Shown: positions 1 through 8,776 of the stretch, one piece after another
Position numbering within the stretch: position 1 is the stretch's first letter
Layout: each line of letters starts with the position of its first letter
Assembly: GCA_963707075.1 (NCBI GenBank)
Contig: CAVPOX010000002.1
Span: forward strand, 248,001 to 312,000
Direction of reading: 5' to 3'
Length of the DNA stretch: 64,000 bases
Source: CAXMQZ01 sp963707075
GTDB taxonomy: Bacteria > Acidobacteriota > Thermoanaerobaculia > Multivoradales > JAHEKO01
Position numbers and translations under genes: made by a program
The notes under the pieces: model-generated
What the model was told of the DNA's origin: nothing
Database searches by the model: none
What the model saw: only the letters and a program-made list of their open reading frames with translations

Positions 1-178
1 CCCGGCCGAGAAGCCCCGTCAGAGAGAAGAGGGTCAGGATCATGGGGAAGAACGACAGAAAGAAATAGTACGCGATGCTCGCCGCCTCGGTATTGATTCG
101 ATCGCGATAACAGCTCCGAATGACCTCCTGCGGCACACTGACCAGACTCAACACTCGCTGTCGGTATCGCCTAACCAT
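1..178 (-). CDS. YihY/BrkB family membrane protein, N-terminal fragment
   Basis: The gene is cut by the left window edge; only the first 59 residues are visible. From an ATG at 178 it reads a basic cytoplasmic N-terminus (MVRRYRQR), then a stretch with ASIAYYFFLSFFPM and a following hydrophobic segment ending in LTGLLG. The A-x-x-I-A-Y-Y-x-x-L-S-F-F-P block is the hallmark of the YihY/BrkB (formerly RNase BN) integral membrane family, whose molecular role is still unclear. It is divergent from the DUF1015 gene. The family call is from the N-terminal block only. Confidence 0.75.
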   Translation of the reverse strand, partial: MVRRYRQRVLSLVSVPQEVIRSCYRDRINTEAASIAYYFFLSFFPMILTLFSLTGLLGR

Positions 179-314
179 CATGACCCTCGACATGCAGCAC
201 TACTGCAGGTTCCGCCTGACGCTCGAGCTTGGCCATGGTAACGCCCAGTATAAGCTCTCCGCCAGCACTGCAGCACAACGCCACGGATATCGTTAAAATC
301 GCTTTCTCGAGACC

Positions 315-1538
315 ATGCGAATTCATGCATTCAGCGGTACCCGGTTTGCCGACGCGAGTCGGGCGGGCTCGTTCGCGGGGCCACCCTACGATCAGATCGA
401 TGAGGTACTCCGCGCTGAGCTGCAACAGGAGCCTCACCATTTCGCCCATTTGATCCGACCGGGCGTCGACGTCGATCCGCACGGCTTTGCGGCCCACCTG
501 CACGCCAGTTGGCTGCAGACCGGTGTGCTGACCGTTGACGATCAACCGGCTCTCTATCCCTACGAGATCCTGTTTCCCGACGAACGACGTCGTCTCGGAT
601 TGGCCACGCTGGTCGGACTCGAAGACCCATCGTCAGGGATTATCCGCCCCCACGAGGCGACGGTGGCCAAGACGGTCGATGAGCGCCTTTCTTTACTCCG
701 CGAAACACAGATCGACCTCGAGCCCATTCTTCTGCTGGCCGACGACGACGGAAGACTGGATCAACTGCTCGCAGACGACTTGCGGGACTCGCAGGCGCTC
801 GTGCAACACCAGGACAGTACAGGTCATCGCCATCGGCTTTACCGGATCACCGCAGCGGACCGCATCGCGGATTACCGGCGCCTGTTGACGCCGTGTGTCG
901 GATTGATAGCCGACGGCCACCATCGCTATGCCGTTGCCCAGCGCTACGCCCAGGAGCATGAGGCCCTCGCCGGCACCGCCGCGGCTGCCAAGCTGTCCGT
1001 GATCACCGGTCTCACTGCCCCAGGTCTTGCGATCGATCCGATCCATCGACAACTTCGCCTCGCCCTCGACATCGAGAGCGTGGCAGGACTGGCGACGAGT
1101 CACCGAAGTATTTCGAGCAACTCGGGCCAAGCGATCGCCGAGGCTGTGGCTGGCACTCCCCAGCCGGCTCTGGGCGTCAGCGTCGGAACACGAACCGAGC
1201 TCTGGAGTTTCGATGCCAACAGGGCTCCCGAGTCGCTGTCTCCCTGCCTTCGTCACCTGGCCGTTGGCTGGCTTCACGGCGTTCTGCTTCCCGAGTTGGG
1301 CCTGCCACCGGAGGCTGCCACCGATGGAACGGTGGCTTATCGCTCCGACCCCGACCGGCTCCTCGGAGAGCTGAGCGGTGGCGAGGCCACTCTCGGCTTC
1401 TGGCTACCGCCGATGTCGGGAGGCGATTTCGCTCAGGCCATGAAAGGTGGCCAAATACTGCCACCCAAATCGACCCGATTCCTGCCCAAGGTGGCCTCCG
1501 GCCTGGTTTGGGCCGCGCACGACTGTGCGTTGCTCTGA
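315..1538 (+). CDS. DUF1015 family protein
   Basis: This 407-residue protein has the DUF1015 layout: an N-terminal MRIHAFSGTRF block, a PPYDQ motif near residue 24, a central H-E-A-T segment followed by K-T-V-D-E-R-L-S-L-L-R, and A-D-G-H-H-R-Y at residues 199-205. The Asp and twin His of that last motif are the likely catalytic or ligand core. Length is typical for the family. DUF1015 proteins are often encoded near serine-biosynthesis genes in other bacteria, but none lie nearby here. The only obvious partner is the rhodanese-like gene 24 nt downstream on the same strand. No signal peptide, so probably cytoplasmic. Function not assigned. Confidence 0.85.
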   Translation: MRIHAFSGTRFADASRAGSFAGPPYDQIDEVLRAELQQEPHHFAHLIRPGVDVDPHGFAAHLHASWLQTGVLTVDDQPALYPYEILFPDERRRLGLATLVGLEDPSSGIIRPHEATVAKTVDERLSLLRETQIDLEPILLLADDDGRLDQLLADDLRDSQALVQHQDSTGHRHRLYRITAADRIADYRRLLTPCVGLIADGHHRYAVAQRYAQEHEALAGTAAAAKLSVITGLTAPGLAIDPIHRQLRLALDIESVAGLATSHRSISSNSGQAIAEAVAGTPQPALGVSVGTRTELWSFDANRAPESLSPCLRHLAVGWLHGVLLPELGLPPEAATDGTVAYRSDPDRLLGELSGGEATLGFWLPPMSGGDFAQAMKGGQILPPKSTRFLPKVASGLVWAAHDCALL

Positions 1539-1562
1539 GGCGCACCGGGAAGAAGAACCATC

Positions 1563-1952
1563 ATGCCGATCCATTTGCGAGACGATGGCAAACCGGTCGT
1601 GGAGTTCGACCCACTGCTCGAGCTTTCTCCCTTCACGCTCTTTCGGCGGCTCCGTGAAGATCAAGCCCTTCGACTGATCGACGTCCGGGCCGATCCCAAA
1701 GGTATGACGCTCGAGGGTTCGATTCGGCTGCCAGGTCCGGATTGGGAACCGGACCAGGATACGCCCGTCGTGCTCTTCGACGATACCGGTACTGAAGCAG
1801 TCGAACTAGCCAGGAGCCTGCAGGCTCGAGGCCATGAAACCGTACGCGCCCTGTTCGGTGGGCTGGAGCTCTACGAGTTCAGCCTCGATCCAGAAGTTGT
1901 TGGCCGGGAGACCTATCTGAAACCGGTCGCTGCAGCGTACCCCACGCCCTGA
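1563..1952 (+). CDS. Rhodanese-like domain protein lacking the catalytic cysteine
   Basis: A 129-residue single-domain protein. Residues 23-110 follow the rhodanese fold pattern: FRRLREDQALRLIDVR, then a buried strand VVLFDD, then a helix and a G-G-L-x-x-Y-E-F ending. In active rhodaneses the strand ends in Cys-x-x-Gly. Here the equivalent position is Asp73 (D-D-T-G), so no sulfurtransferase chemistry is expected. A binding or regulatory role is more likely. It follows the DUF1015 gene by 24 nt with a purine-rich GAAGAAG before the ATG, so the two are probably co-transcribed. Its stop codon abuts the stop of convergent korB. Confidence 0.7.
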   Translation: MPIHLRDDGKPVVEFDPLLELSPFTLFRRLREDQALRLIDVRADPKGMTLEGSIRLPGPDWEPDQDTPVVLFDDTGTEAVELARSLQARGHETVRALFGGLELYEFSLDPEVVGRETYLKPVAAAYPTP

Positions 1953-3005
1953 TCAGTCCTTGGCCACCCCTCGGGTGATGCCGCCGTCTTTCCCCACGGT
2001 CCAGAGCTCACCCGCATAAATCAGGTCTTCGAGCGACCCCTGGCCTCGAGATTCGACCTGCTCCTCGATCTGATGGACGACGCCGCCCTCGTAGGTTGGC
2101 ATGTCGACAGACCGGAGGATGCCGAGAGGCGTCGGGAACGCCGGCGCGGACATCTGCGCCGCCATGAAGGCGATGGTCGGGTTCGGGTCGGTCTCGTCCC
2201 AGACGAGGCAATCTTCGGGCCCGAATTCATCTCCCAACCGAATGACCTCGAGCCGGGTACCGTTGAGTCTCACCCCGCGGTCCTTCTCCTTGCCGAACAC
2301 CAGAGGTTGCCCATGTTGTAGATAGATGGATTGATCGTCCCGGACGTCTTTCTCGGTCATGTATCGGAAGGCACCATCGTTGAAAATATTGCAGTTCTGA
2401 TAGACCTCGATGTAGGCCGAGCCCCGATGAGCTGCCGCCTTGGCCAAGACTTCCCGCTGGTGCTTCTGGTAGATATCGACAGTCCTGGCCACAAAGGTGG
2501 CGCCAGCGCCGAGAGCCAACGACAACGGATTGAAGGGGAAATCGACCGAGCCGTAGGGTGTCGACTTGGTGCGCTTTCCAGCCTCGCTAGTCGGCGAGTA
2601 CTGTCCCTTGGTCAGACCGTAGATCCGGTTGTTGAACATGATCACCTTGACACCCACATTGCGTCTCAAGAGGTGGATCAGGTGGTTGCCGCCAATAGAA
2701 AGGGCGTCCCCGTCGCCGGTCGCTACCCATACCTCCAGGTCCGGGCGAGCGATCTTGATGCCGCTCGCAATGGCTGGCGCTCGGCCGTGGATGGAGTGGA
2801 AGCCAAAGGTATCCATGTAGTACGGGAAACGGCTCGAGCAGCCGATACCCGAGACCACAACGAATTTCTCCTTTGGGATACCGAGATCGGGGAATACCGA
2901 CTGAACCGCAGAGAGGATTGCATAGTCTCCGCAACCTGGACACCAACGCACCTCCTGGTCGGATTGAAAGTCTTTCTTCGTCAGAACGGTCGATTCGGTT
3001 GTCAT
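1953..3005 (-). CDS. korB: 2-oxoglutarate (2-oxoacid):ferredoxin oxidoreductase, beta subunit
   Basis: The 350-residue TPP-binding subunit of a CoA-dependent 2-oxoacid:ferredoxin oxidoreductase, which converts 2-oxoglutarate and CoA to succinyl-CoA, CO2 and reduced ferredoxin, or the reverse. Visible signs: W-C-P-G-C-G-D at residues 21-27 (Cys22 and Cys25, likely cluster ligands), and the thiamine-diphosphate motif G-D-G-D-A-L-S-I-G-G-N-H. The ATG overlaps the stop of the alpha subunit by 4 bp, so translation is coupled and the complex is stoichiometric. Substrate 2-oxoglutarate is inferred from the type of alpha subunit; other 2-oxoacids are possible. Confidence 0.93.
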   Translation of the reverse strand: MTTESTVLTKKDFQSDQEVRWCPGCGDYAILSAVQSVFPDLGIPKEKFVVVSGIGCSSRFPYYMDTFGFHSIHGRAPAIASGIKIARPDLEVWVATGDGDALSIGGNHLIHLLRRNVGVKVIMFNNRIYGLTKGQYSPTSEAGKRTKSTPYGSVDFPFNPLSLALGAGATFVARTVDIYQKHQREVLAKAAAHRGSAYIEVYQNCNIFNDGAFRYMTEKDVRDDQSIYLQHGQPLVFGKEKDRGVRLNGTRLEVIRLGDEFGPEDCLVWDETDPNPTIAFMAAQMSAPAFPTPLGILRSVDMPTYEGGVVHQIEEQVESRGQGSLEDLIYAGELWTVGKDGGITRGVAKD

Positions 3006-4882
3006 GATTTTGCGGCTCCCAAAATCTCCTCGATCTTGGCCAAGATCTCGAAACGGTAGAAGGGCTTACCCTGGACTTTCGAATAGCTGATCAGCTCTTT
3101 CATGAACTGAGCTCGCAGCAGCAAGGCGAGCTGACCTGTGTTCATCTCCGGAACGAGAACCTGGTCGAACCGATCGAGGACCTCCGCCAGATTTGCCGGG
3201 AAGGGGTTGATATAACGCAGGTGAGCCCTACCGACTTTCAAGCCTTGCTTGCGCGCGCCACGAACCGCTCCAGTGATCGCACCGAGTGTGCTTCCCCAAC
3301 CGAGGACCAGGAGATCACCGCTGCTGTCTCCCTCGACAATCAGCTCGGGGACATCCTTGACAATGCGTGCCACCTTTTCGGCCCGCAGGTGCGTCATCAA
3401 TTCGTGATTGGCCGGGTCGTAGGATACGTTGCCAGTCGGGTTGTCCTTCTCCAGACCGCCGATTCGATGTTCTAGTCCGGCCACCCCGGGAATCGCCCAC
3501 GGCCGGGCCAGGGTCTCCGGGTCTCGGGCATAGGGCTCGAAGTTTTCCGTGTCCGTCCAGAACTCCGTTCTGAGGTCGGGCAGGTCATCGATCGCCGGAA
3601 GCCTCCAGGGTTCGGATCCGTTGGCGATGTACCCGTCGGAAAGCAGGATCACCGGCACCATGTGCTGCACCGCGATGCGGCTCGCTTCGATCGCCATGTC
3701 GAAGCAGTCGGCCGCCGAAGCCGCAGCCAGGACCGGGACGGGTGAATCACCGTTACGGCCAAACATTGCTTGCAGGAGATCGGACTGTTCAGTCTTGGTA
3801 GGCAGGCCAGTGGAAGGTCCACCGCGCTGGATGTTGCAGATGACCAGGGGCAACTCCACCATCACCGCCAGGTTGATGGCTTCAGATTTCAAGGCCAGGC
3901 CCGGACCACTTGTGGTGGTGACTGCCAGCGCCCCGCCAAAGGAGGCCCCGATCGCTGCGCAGACGGCGGCAATCTCATCTTCGGCCTGGAAGGTCGTCAC
4001 GTTGTAGTTCTTGAAACGGGACAGCTCATGCAAGATGTCGCTGGCGGGAGTAATCGGATAGGAGCCGAGAAACAGTGGCAACCCGCTGCGTCGACTGGCG
4101 GCGACAAGGCCCAGAGCCAAAGCGCTGTTGCCGACAATGTTGCGGTAGACGCCCGGATCGAGTCGGGCAGGCTCGACCTCGTAACGCACCTGGAAGACCT
4201 CGGTGATGTCACAGAAGTTGAACCCGGCCTTCATGACCTTGATGTTGGCCTCGGCGATCTCTGGTCGAGTTCGGAATTTCTGCTTGAGCCAATCGATCGA
4301 GGTTTCGAGCGTACGGCTGAACATCCAGTAGACCATCCCCAGTGCAAAAAAATTCTTACACCGGTCCTGGGTCTTGGTGTCCAATCCGCTGTCTTCCAGA
4401 GCCCGGCGGGTCATTGTGGTGATCTCGGCTGGAAACACCCGATACCCCTCCAGGCTGGCGTCCTCCAGGGGGCTGACCTCGTAGCCAGCCTTCTTCAGGT
4501 TGCGGGCATTGAACTCATCGGTGTTGGCGATGATGATGCCGTTGGCCTTCAGATCTACCAGGGATTTCTTCAGTGCCGCCGGGTTCATGGCGATCAGCAC
4601 ATCGGCCACGTCGCCGGGGGTATGGATATCGTAGTCGGCAATGCGAACCTGGAACGCTGACACTCCTGGCAAGGTTCCGGCAGGCGCCCTGATTTCGGCC
4701 GGAAAATCCGGAAATGTCGCCAGATCGTTGCCGGCCAGTGCCGAGGTGCTGGTGAATTGGCCGCCAGTCAGCTGCATGCCGTCGCCGGAATCTCCTGCGA
4801 AGCGGATGACAACCTCATCCACCTTTTCGGTGGTGACCGAACGGGTTCGCTGATCTGTTGTCTCGTTGATTTGTGAACTCAT
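3002..4882 (-). CDS. korA: 2-oxoglutarate (2-oxoacid):ferredoxin oxidoreductase, fused gamma-alpha subunit
   Basis: A 626-residue protein fusing the gamma domain (residues 23-200, beginning V-I-R-F-A-G-D-S-G-D-G-M) to the alpha pyrimidine-binding domain (from about 225, with GSYPITPASDILHELS). The segment NIQRGGPSTGLPTKTEQSD near residue 355 is characteristic of KorA-type enzymes. The fused gamma-alpha plus separate beta layout is common in aerobic and facultative bacteria. Together with KorB it links the TCA cycle to ferredoxin. No separate ferredoxin-like delta subunit is present, so an external ferredoxin is needed. The upstream 276-bp gap is divergent from the SpoIIE phosphatase. Confidence 0.93.
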   Translation of the reverse strand: MSSQINETTDQRTRSVTTEKVDEVVIRFAGDSGDGMQLTGGQFTSTSALAGNDLATFPDFPAEIRAPAGTLPGVSAFQVRIADYDIHTPGDVADVLIAMNPAALKKSLVDLKANGIIIANTDEFNARNLKKAGYEVSPLEDASLEGYRVFPAEITTMTRRALEDSGLDTKTQDRCKNFFALGMVYWMFSRTLETSIDWLKQKFRTRPEIAEANIKVMKAGFNFCDITEVFQVRYEVEPARLDPGVYRNIVGNSALALGLVAASRRSGLPLFLGSYPITPASDILHELSRFKNYNVTTFQAEDEIAAVCAAIGASFGGALAVTTTSGPGLALKSEAINLAVMVELPLVICNIQRGGPSTGLPTKTEQSDLLQAMFGRNGDSPVPVLAAASAADCFDMAIEASRIAVQHMVPVILLSDGYIANGSEPWRLPAIDDLPDLRTEFWTDTENFEPYARDPETLARPWAIPGVAGLEHRIGGLEKDNPTGNVSYDPANHELMTHLRAEKVARIVKDVPELIVEGDSSGDLLVLGWGSTLGAITGAVRGARKQGLKVGRAHLRYINPFPANLAEVLDRFDQVLVPEMNTGQLALLLRAQFMKELISYSKVQGKPFYRFEILAKIEEILGAAKS

Positions 4883-5158
4883 GATGTCTCTGGACTCTTC
4901 CCGACTGTGCCAAGAAGTTAGGTTAATGAGAACCGTCGTGGTTGAAGGTTGGGGTGGATGGCGTTCATGGCGGGACGACCTCTCCCGGGCCCTACCTGAG
5001 AGGCGGAAGTTTAGCAGAATATGGCTCCCGGACCAGTACCCTGCGGAGGAAGGACCTTCCGAGCTAAGATGTCTGCTTGGAGCCTCGACCCGCTCCGGAG
5101 AACAAAACAGGGAGCTCCAACGTAGTGCCTACTGACCCCTGCGTAGAATCTCCTGCTC
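4883..5158. other. Divergent intergenic region, korA / SpoIIE phosphatase
   Basis: This 276-bp gap separates two divergent genes and must carry promoters for both. On the plus strand a TAGAAT box at 5144-5149 sits 9 nt before the phosphatase ATG. An inverted repeat CCTCTC...GAGAGG lies around 4979-5003. No clear sigma-70 pair is visible for korA. No small coding region is convincing. Confidence 0.5.
5144..5149 (+). promoter_or_regulatory. Putative -10 box of a leaderless transcript (SpoIIE phosphatase)
   Basis: TAGAAT lies exactly 9 nt before the ATG at 5159, and no Shine-Dalgarno sequence is present between them. If this is a -10 element, transcription would begin at or within 1-2 nt of the start codon. 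The same arrangement recurs at four other genes in the window. Confidence 0.45.
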
Positions 5159-7150
5159 ATGGCCCGACCTTTTCTGAGACGTTCCGCCTGGATACTGGCC
5201 TTTCTGGCAGGCTGTATCCTGCTGGTCAGCGCAGCCGGATGGGTGCTCAACTTCCCCTTGACCCGCCAGTTGTTTTACGGACTGGCCCTCGGAGCGGTTG
5301 TCTTCCTGGCGCTCTGGCTGTTGTGGAAGGGTCTTCAGCTGTTCCTCTGGCGCGTCGGCCGACGCCTGGCGTTCTCCTATTTCCTCATCGGTGTGTTGCC
5401 GATACCCATGGTCATCCTCTTGATCCTGCTCAATCTCTTTCTGCTTGGTGGTTATTTTCTCGGTCATCTCTACCGCGACGCGGGAAACACTCTGCAGAAA
5501 GAGATCGGGGATGCCGCCATCTCCCAACTCGAGAAGCGTGAGTCGGGCCAGCGCGTGGTCGACAGCGACGGTCGGCTGGTTTATGCCTACTACTTCGACG
5601 GTCAACGTACCGCCGGCGATCGTGATCTCCCCGACTACTTGCCCGACTGGCTTGCAGCTCGACAGGATCCGGACGAGAACAAGAGACCGCTTCTCTCCTT
5701 TGTCGCGAGAGCCGACGGCACACCGACTCTGGCCGCCACGGCAGTCGGGGAGCGACATGCCGTCCTGGCGGTCTTCGATGGATCGATCGAAACAGAGCTG
5801 GCACGCCGCAGCGAGGTCTGGGTAATGCTGCTGCGTGCCGAGGACCCTCGCAAGGAAGGATGGATCCGACTCGACTGGATGGGCAAGGAGATCGTCCTGC
5901 AGCCCCTCGGAACCCGACCCGCCGGGGAAGAACGAGACCAGTTCTTCGGCGCTCCACCCGAAGGCGGAAAGAACAGATGGTGGCGGCGACCGATTATCTG
6001 GTGGGGTGAGTTGGCGGGACCGTTCAGGAGCCTGCACAACGGTACCCCGATCTCCGAATACCTCACCGCCTCGCTCAATGGGACTCCGGCAACGATCTAC
6101 CGCAATCTCATGGGAGGATCGGCTGAGGTCAACACCGCAGTCTGGGCCAGCCTGATCGCGATCACCGGCGTCCTGTTGAGCATCTATGCCGTGGCCTTCC
6201 TCATGGCCTTCTTCATGATCTTCAGCCTGAGCCGAGCGGTCAATCAGCTCAGCCGGGCCACGGACGCCGTGGGCCAGGGAGAATTCTCCGTCCGCATTCC
6301 GGTTCGTCGCCGTGACCAGCTCGGCGAGCTGCAAAACTCCTTCAACGAAATGGCGGCCGGTCTCGACCGATCGGTCATCGCGGTGGCTCAGAAGGAGGTC
6401 CTGGAAAAGGAGCTCCAGATCGCTCGAGAACTGCAGGAAAGCCTGCTGCCAGCGGACATCCCGTCGTCTGAGCGCATCGAGTTCGCGACTCTGTTCCAAC
6501 CGAGCGCCGCGATCGGTGGAGACTACTTCGACATCTTCCGACTCGACCAGAATCGGCTGGCCGTCGTCATCGCCGACGTCTCGGGTCACGGCCTGCCGAC
6601 CGGGCTTCGCATGGCGATGCTCAAAGCTGCTCTTGTCATTCTCGTCCAGGAGCGCAAACCCCCGGTGGAGATTTTCCGTCGCCTTAGCCTCATGGTGCGC
6701 TCAGAGCAGAAACGCCGGTTTTTCGTCACTTCGACGATCGCAGTGGTTGATCTGGAGAAAGGCCAGATGGAGCTCACCAATGCGGCACACACTCCCACCT
6801 ATCTGGTGCGAGGCGATGAGGTCCTGGAGATTGCCCTGACCGGTCATCCGCTCGGAGCGCTTGGCGATCAGTACGGGCAGCGAACCGTACCTCTGGAAGA
6901 TGGAGACGTCGTCGTTTGGCTGTCCGACGGTATCGTGGAAGCGACCGACGATTCGGGTGAGCCCTTCGGTTACCATCGCGTCCAACGCGCGCTCGAGGGT
7001 CCACCAAGCTCCGCTTCACAGGTTCGAGACCGTCTGCTGGCAGCAGAAGAAAGGTTCACCGGTGGCGGTGTAGGCGAAGACGACAAGACCCTGGTCGCGA
7101 TGCGCTATTCCCGTGCACCGGCACCCGCGTCCGCGACAGCAGCCGAATAG
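5159..7150 (+). CDS. Membrane-bound HAMP/SpoIIE-type PP2C serine phosphatase
   Basis: A 663-residue signalling protein. Three hydrophobic segments fill residues 8-105, followed by an extracytoplasmic region to about 325. A fourth helix (ITGVLLSIYAVAFLMAFFMI) comes next, then a HAMP linker (about 355-410), a short coiled segment, and a C-terminal SpoIIE/PP2C phosphatase domain. Metal-binding motifs are intact: I-G-G-D-Y-F-D, A-D-V-S-G-H-G, V-W-L-S-D-G-I-V-E-A and D-D-K-T-L-V. Such proteins usually dephosphorylate an anti-sigma-factor antagonist in partner-switching control. No antagonist or anti-sigma gene is adjacent. The 3' end overlaps the convergent transglycosylase by 46 bp. Confidence 0.9.
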   Translation: MARPFLRRSAWILAFLAGCILLVSAAGWVLNFPLTRQLFYGLALGAVVFLALWLLWKGLQLFLWRVGRRLAFSYFLIGVLPIPMVILLILLNLFLLGGYFLGHLYRDAGNTLQKEIGDAAISQLEKRESGQRVVDSDGRLVYAYYFDGQRTAGDRDLPDYLPDWLAARQDPDENKRPLLSFVARADGTPTLAATAVGERHAVLAVFDGSIETELARRSEVWVMLLRAEDPRKEGWIRLDWMGKEIVLQPLGTRPAGEERDQFFGAPPEGGKNRWWRRPIIWWGELAGPFRSLHNGTPISEYLTASLNGTPATIYRNLMGGSAEVNTAVWASLIAITGVLLSIYAVAFLMAFFMIFSLSRAVNQLSRATDAVGQGEFSVRIPVRRRDQLGELQNSFNEMAAGLDRSVIAVAQKEVLEKELQIARELQESLLPADIPSSERIEFATLFQPSAAIGGDYFDIFRLDQNRLAVVIADVSGHGLPTGLRMAMLKAALVILVQERKPPVEIFRRLSLMVRSEQKRRFFVTSTIAVVDLEKGQMELTNAAHTPTYLVRGDEVLEIALTGHPLGALGDQYGQRTVPLEDGDVVVWLSDGIVEATDDSGEPFGYHRVQRALEGPPSSASQVRDRLLAAEERFTGGGVGEDDKTLVAMRYSRAPAPASATAAE

Positions 7151-7827
7151 ATCCGCCGGATGTAGTCGCGAGTCTCTCTGTAAGGCGGCACTCCGCGATA
7201 GCGATCCACGGACGCTTCTCCTGCGTTGTAGCCCGCCAGCGCCAGCTCGAGGTCGCCGTCGAATCGGTCGATCAACCAGCGCAGATAGCGCACTCCGGCC
7301 TCCAGATTGCGTTCAGGATCGAAGACCTCGCGGGAGTCGACTCCAAAGCGGCGGGCGGTCGATGGCATGAGCTGTAACAGCCCCGCAGCCCCCTTGCGCG
7401 ACACCGCCACCGGGTCGAAGGCAGACTCGGTCAGGACCATGGCAGCGACCAACTGCGGGTTGATGGCGTGCCGCTTCGCCGTGGCGAATATGAGCTCGCC
7501 GAAGGGGGTGTCGGGGACGCCTTGCTCACCGTTGAAATCGACCTCCAGATGGCCAGCCGACAGCGCATCGGTGGGTGCCCTTTCGATCTCATCAGCCAGA
7601 ATGCGATCGATACGCAGCACCGGCACCGTCAAGGTGCCGCCCGAGGACAGGTCGAGCTCGATCTGATCCCCCGTCCGGCTGAAACCGTTCACCTTGAGCA
7701 CCCCTCCGCCAACCATCAGGACCAACTCGGCCGGCAGCGAATGGGCGAAAGCAAGGCTGATCAGGAGGCAGGCCCCGAGCACAGCTCTCCAAACCACGGC
7801 ACGACTCCCAGCCACATGGCGGCTCAT
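7105..7827 (-). CDS. Lytic murein transglycosylase, Slt-type catalytic domain
   Basis: A 240-residue exported protein with a basic N-terminus and a hydrophobic segment (VLGACLLISLAFA) forming a signal peptide. A beta-rich linker follows, then a transglycosylase SLT domain from about residue 105. The catalytic glutamate is in T-E-S-A-F-D-P, followed by the family motifs A-A-G-L-L-Q-L-M-P-S-T-A and A-L-A-G-Y-N-A-G-E. It cleaves peptidoglycan glycan strands without hydrolysis. Its ATG shares one base with the xerD stop, so the two are translationally coupled. Confidence 0.92.
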   Translation of the reverse strand: MSRHVAGSRAVVWRAVLGACLLISLAFAHSLPAELVLMVGGGVLKVNGFSRTGDQIELDLSSGGTLTVPVLRIDRILADEIERAPTDALSAGHLEVDFNGEQGVPDTPFGELIFATAKRHAINPQLVAAMVLTESAFDPVAVSRKGAAGLLQLMPSTARRFGVDSREVFDPERNLEAGVRYLRWLIDRFDGDLELALAGYNAGEASVDRYRGVPPYRETRDYIRRIYSAAVADAGAGARE

Positions 7828-8747
7828 CAGGTTGCGTTCTCACTGCGCGGATGAAATCGGTCGTATAGAGATCTCAGCCGTTGGGCATGGATATGCGTGT
7901 AGATCTGGGTAGTGGAGATATCGGCATGCCCCAGCATCATCTGGACGGCTCGCAAATCGGCGCCGTGTTCGAGGAGATGCGTGGCAAAACTGTGACGCAG
8001 GACGTGAGGCGAAATCTCCTCCACCCCGCCCTGCCGGCAGTAGCCTCGCAACTTCTTCCAGAAACCCTGACGACTCAGTGGCTTGCCGAATCGGTTGACA
8101 AAAACTCGCTCGTGCCGTCCCCGGGACAGCGTCGGACGGATCTGCTGCAGGTATCTCCGCAGCCAGGCTTCAGCTTCCTCGCCCACCGGGATGACGCGTT
8201 CCTTGTCCCCTTTTCCTCGCACGATAATGAAGCCGTGCTCGAATCGAAGTTGCCCGACTTCCAGCTCGACCAGCTCACTGACGCGCATCCCGGTAGCGTA
8301 GAGCAGCTCCAACATGGCCTTGTCGCGCAAGCCAAGCGGCTGATCCGGATCCGGGATTGCCAGCAGGGTTTCCACATCGGTCTCCGAAAGCACCCGTGGA
8401 AGCTTGCGCCACAGCCGCGGTGGCGACAGGTTGACTGCTGGATTGTCCTGCCGTTCGCCGGATTCGATCAGATGACCGAAAAACGCACGGATCGACACCA
8501 GGCTGCGCGCGATGGACCGCGGTGCCAGACCTTGCCGGCGGAGGTTGCGCAGGTGGGCCGCCACCTGTTCTTGTGTGACCTCGAGGGGACCGATCCGCTG
8601 CTTCTCCAGACCCTGGCTCAGCTTGTTGACGTCCCCTGCATAGGCCGAGGCGGTACGTTGCGACAAACCCTGCTCCATCAGCAAGGCATCGACAAATCGA
8701 CCGATAACCCGCGTCCACGATAGCGAGCCGGGCGGTTCAGATCCCAT
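7827..8747 (-). CDS. xerD: Tyrosine recombinase XerD
   Basis: A 306-residue tyrosine recombinase. It has an N-terminal SAM-like core-binding domain (residues 14-95) and a catalytic domain. The catalytic set is visible: Arg in A-T-G-M-R-V-S-E-L, Lys in G-K-G-D-K-E-R, H-V-L-R-H-S-F-A-T-H-L, then L-G-H-A-D-I-S-T-T and the nucleophilic Tyr in Q-I-Y-T-H. Length and the H-x-x-R context match XerC/XerD, which resolve chromosome dimers at dif. XerD is preferred over XerC on overall pattern, moderately sure. There is no sign of an integrated element, so this is the housekeeping enzyme. Confidence 0.88.
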   Translation of the reverse strand: MGSEPPGSLSWTRVIGRFVDALLMEQGLSQRTASAYAGDVNKLSQGLEKQRIGPLEVTQEQVAAHLRNLRRQGLAPRSIARSLVSIRAFFGHLIESGERQDNPAVNLSPPRLWRKLPRVLSETDVETLLAIPDPDQPLGLRDKAMLELLYATGMRVSELVELEVGQLRFEHGFIIVRGKGDKERVIPVGEEAEAWLRRYLQQIRPTLSRGRHERVFVNRFGKPLSRQGFWKKLRGYCRQGGVEEISPHVLRHSFATHLLEHGADLRAVQMMLGHADISTTQIYTHIHAQRLRSLYDRFHPRSENAT

Positions 8748-8776
8748 GATGGATAGCGAGAGGGACGGTCTCTATC

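Noticed and set aside
4979..5003. Inverted repeat CCTCTC...GAGAGG in the korA/phosphatase gap as an operator
   Set aside because: Six-bp arms with a 13-nt spacer in high-GC DNA; no second copy and no regulator nearby to support it.
7827..8747. XerD-like recombinase as an integrase marking a mobile element
   Set aside because: No attachment repeats, tRNA junction, phage or plasmid genes. The gene is coupled to a peptidoglycan enzyme and looks like the housekeeping Xer.
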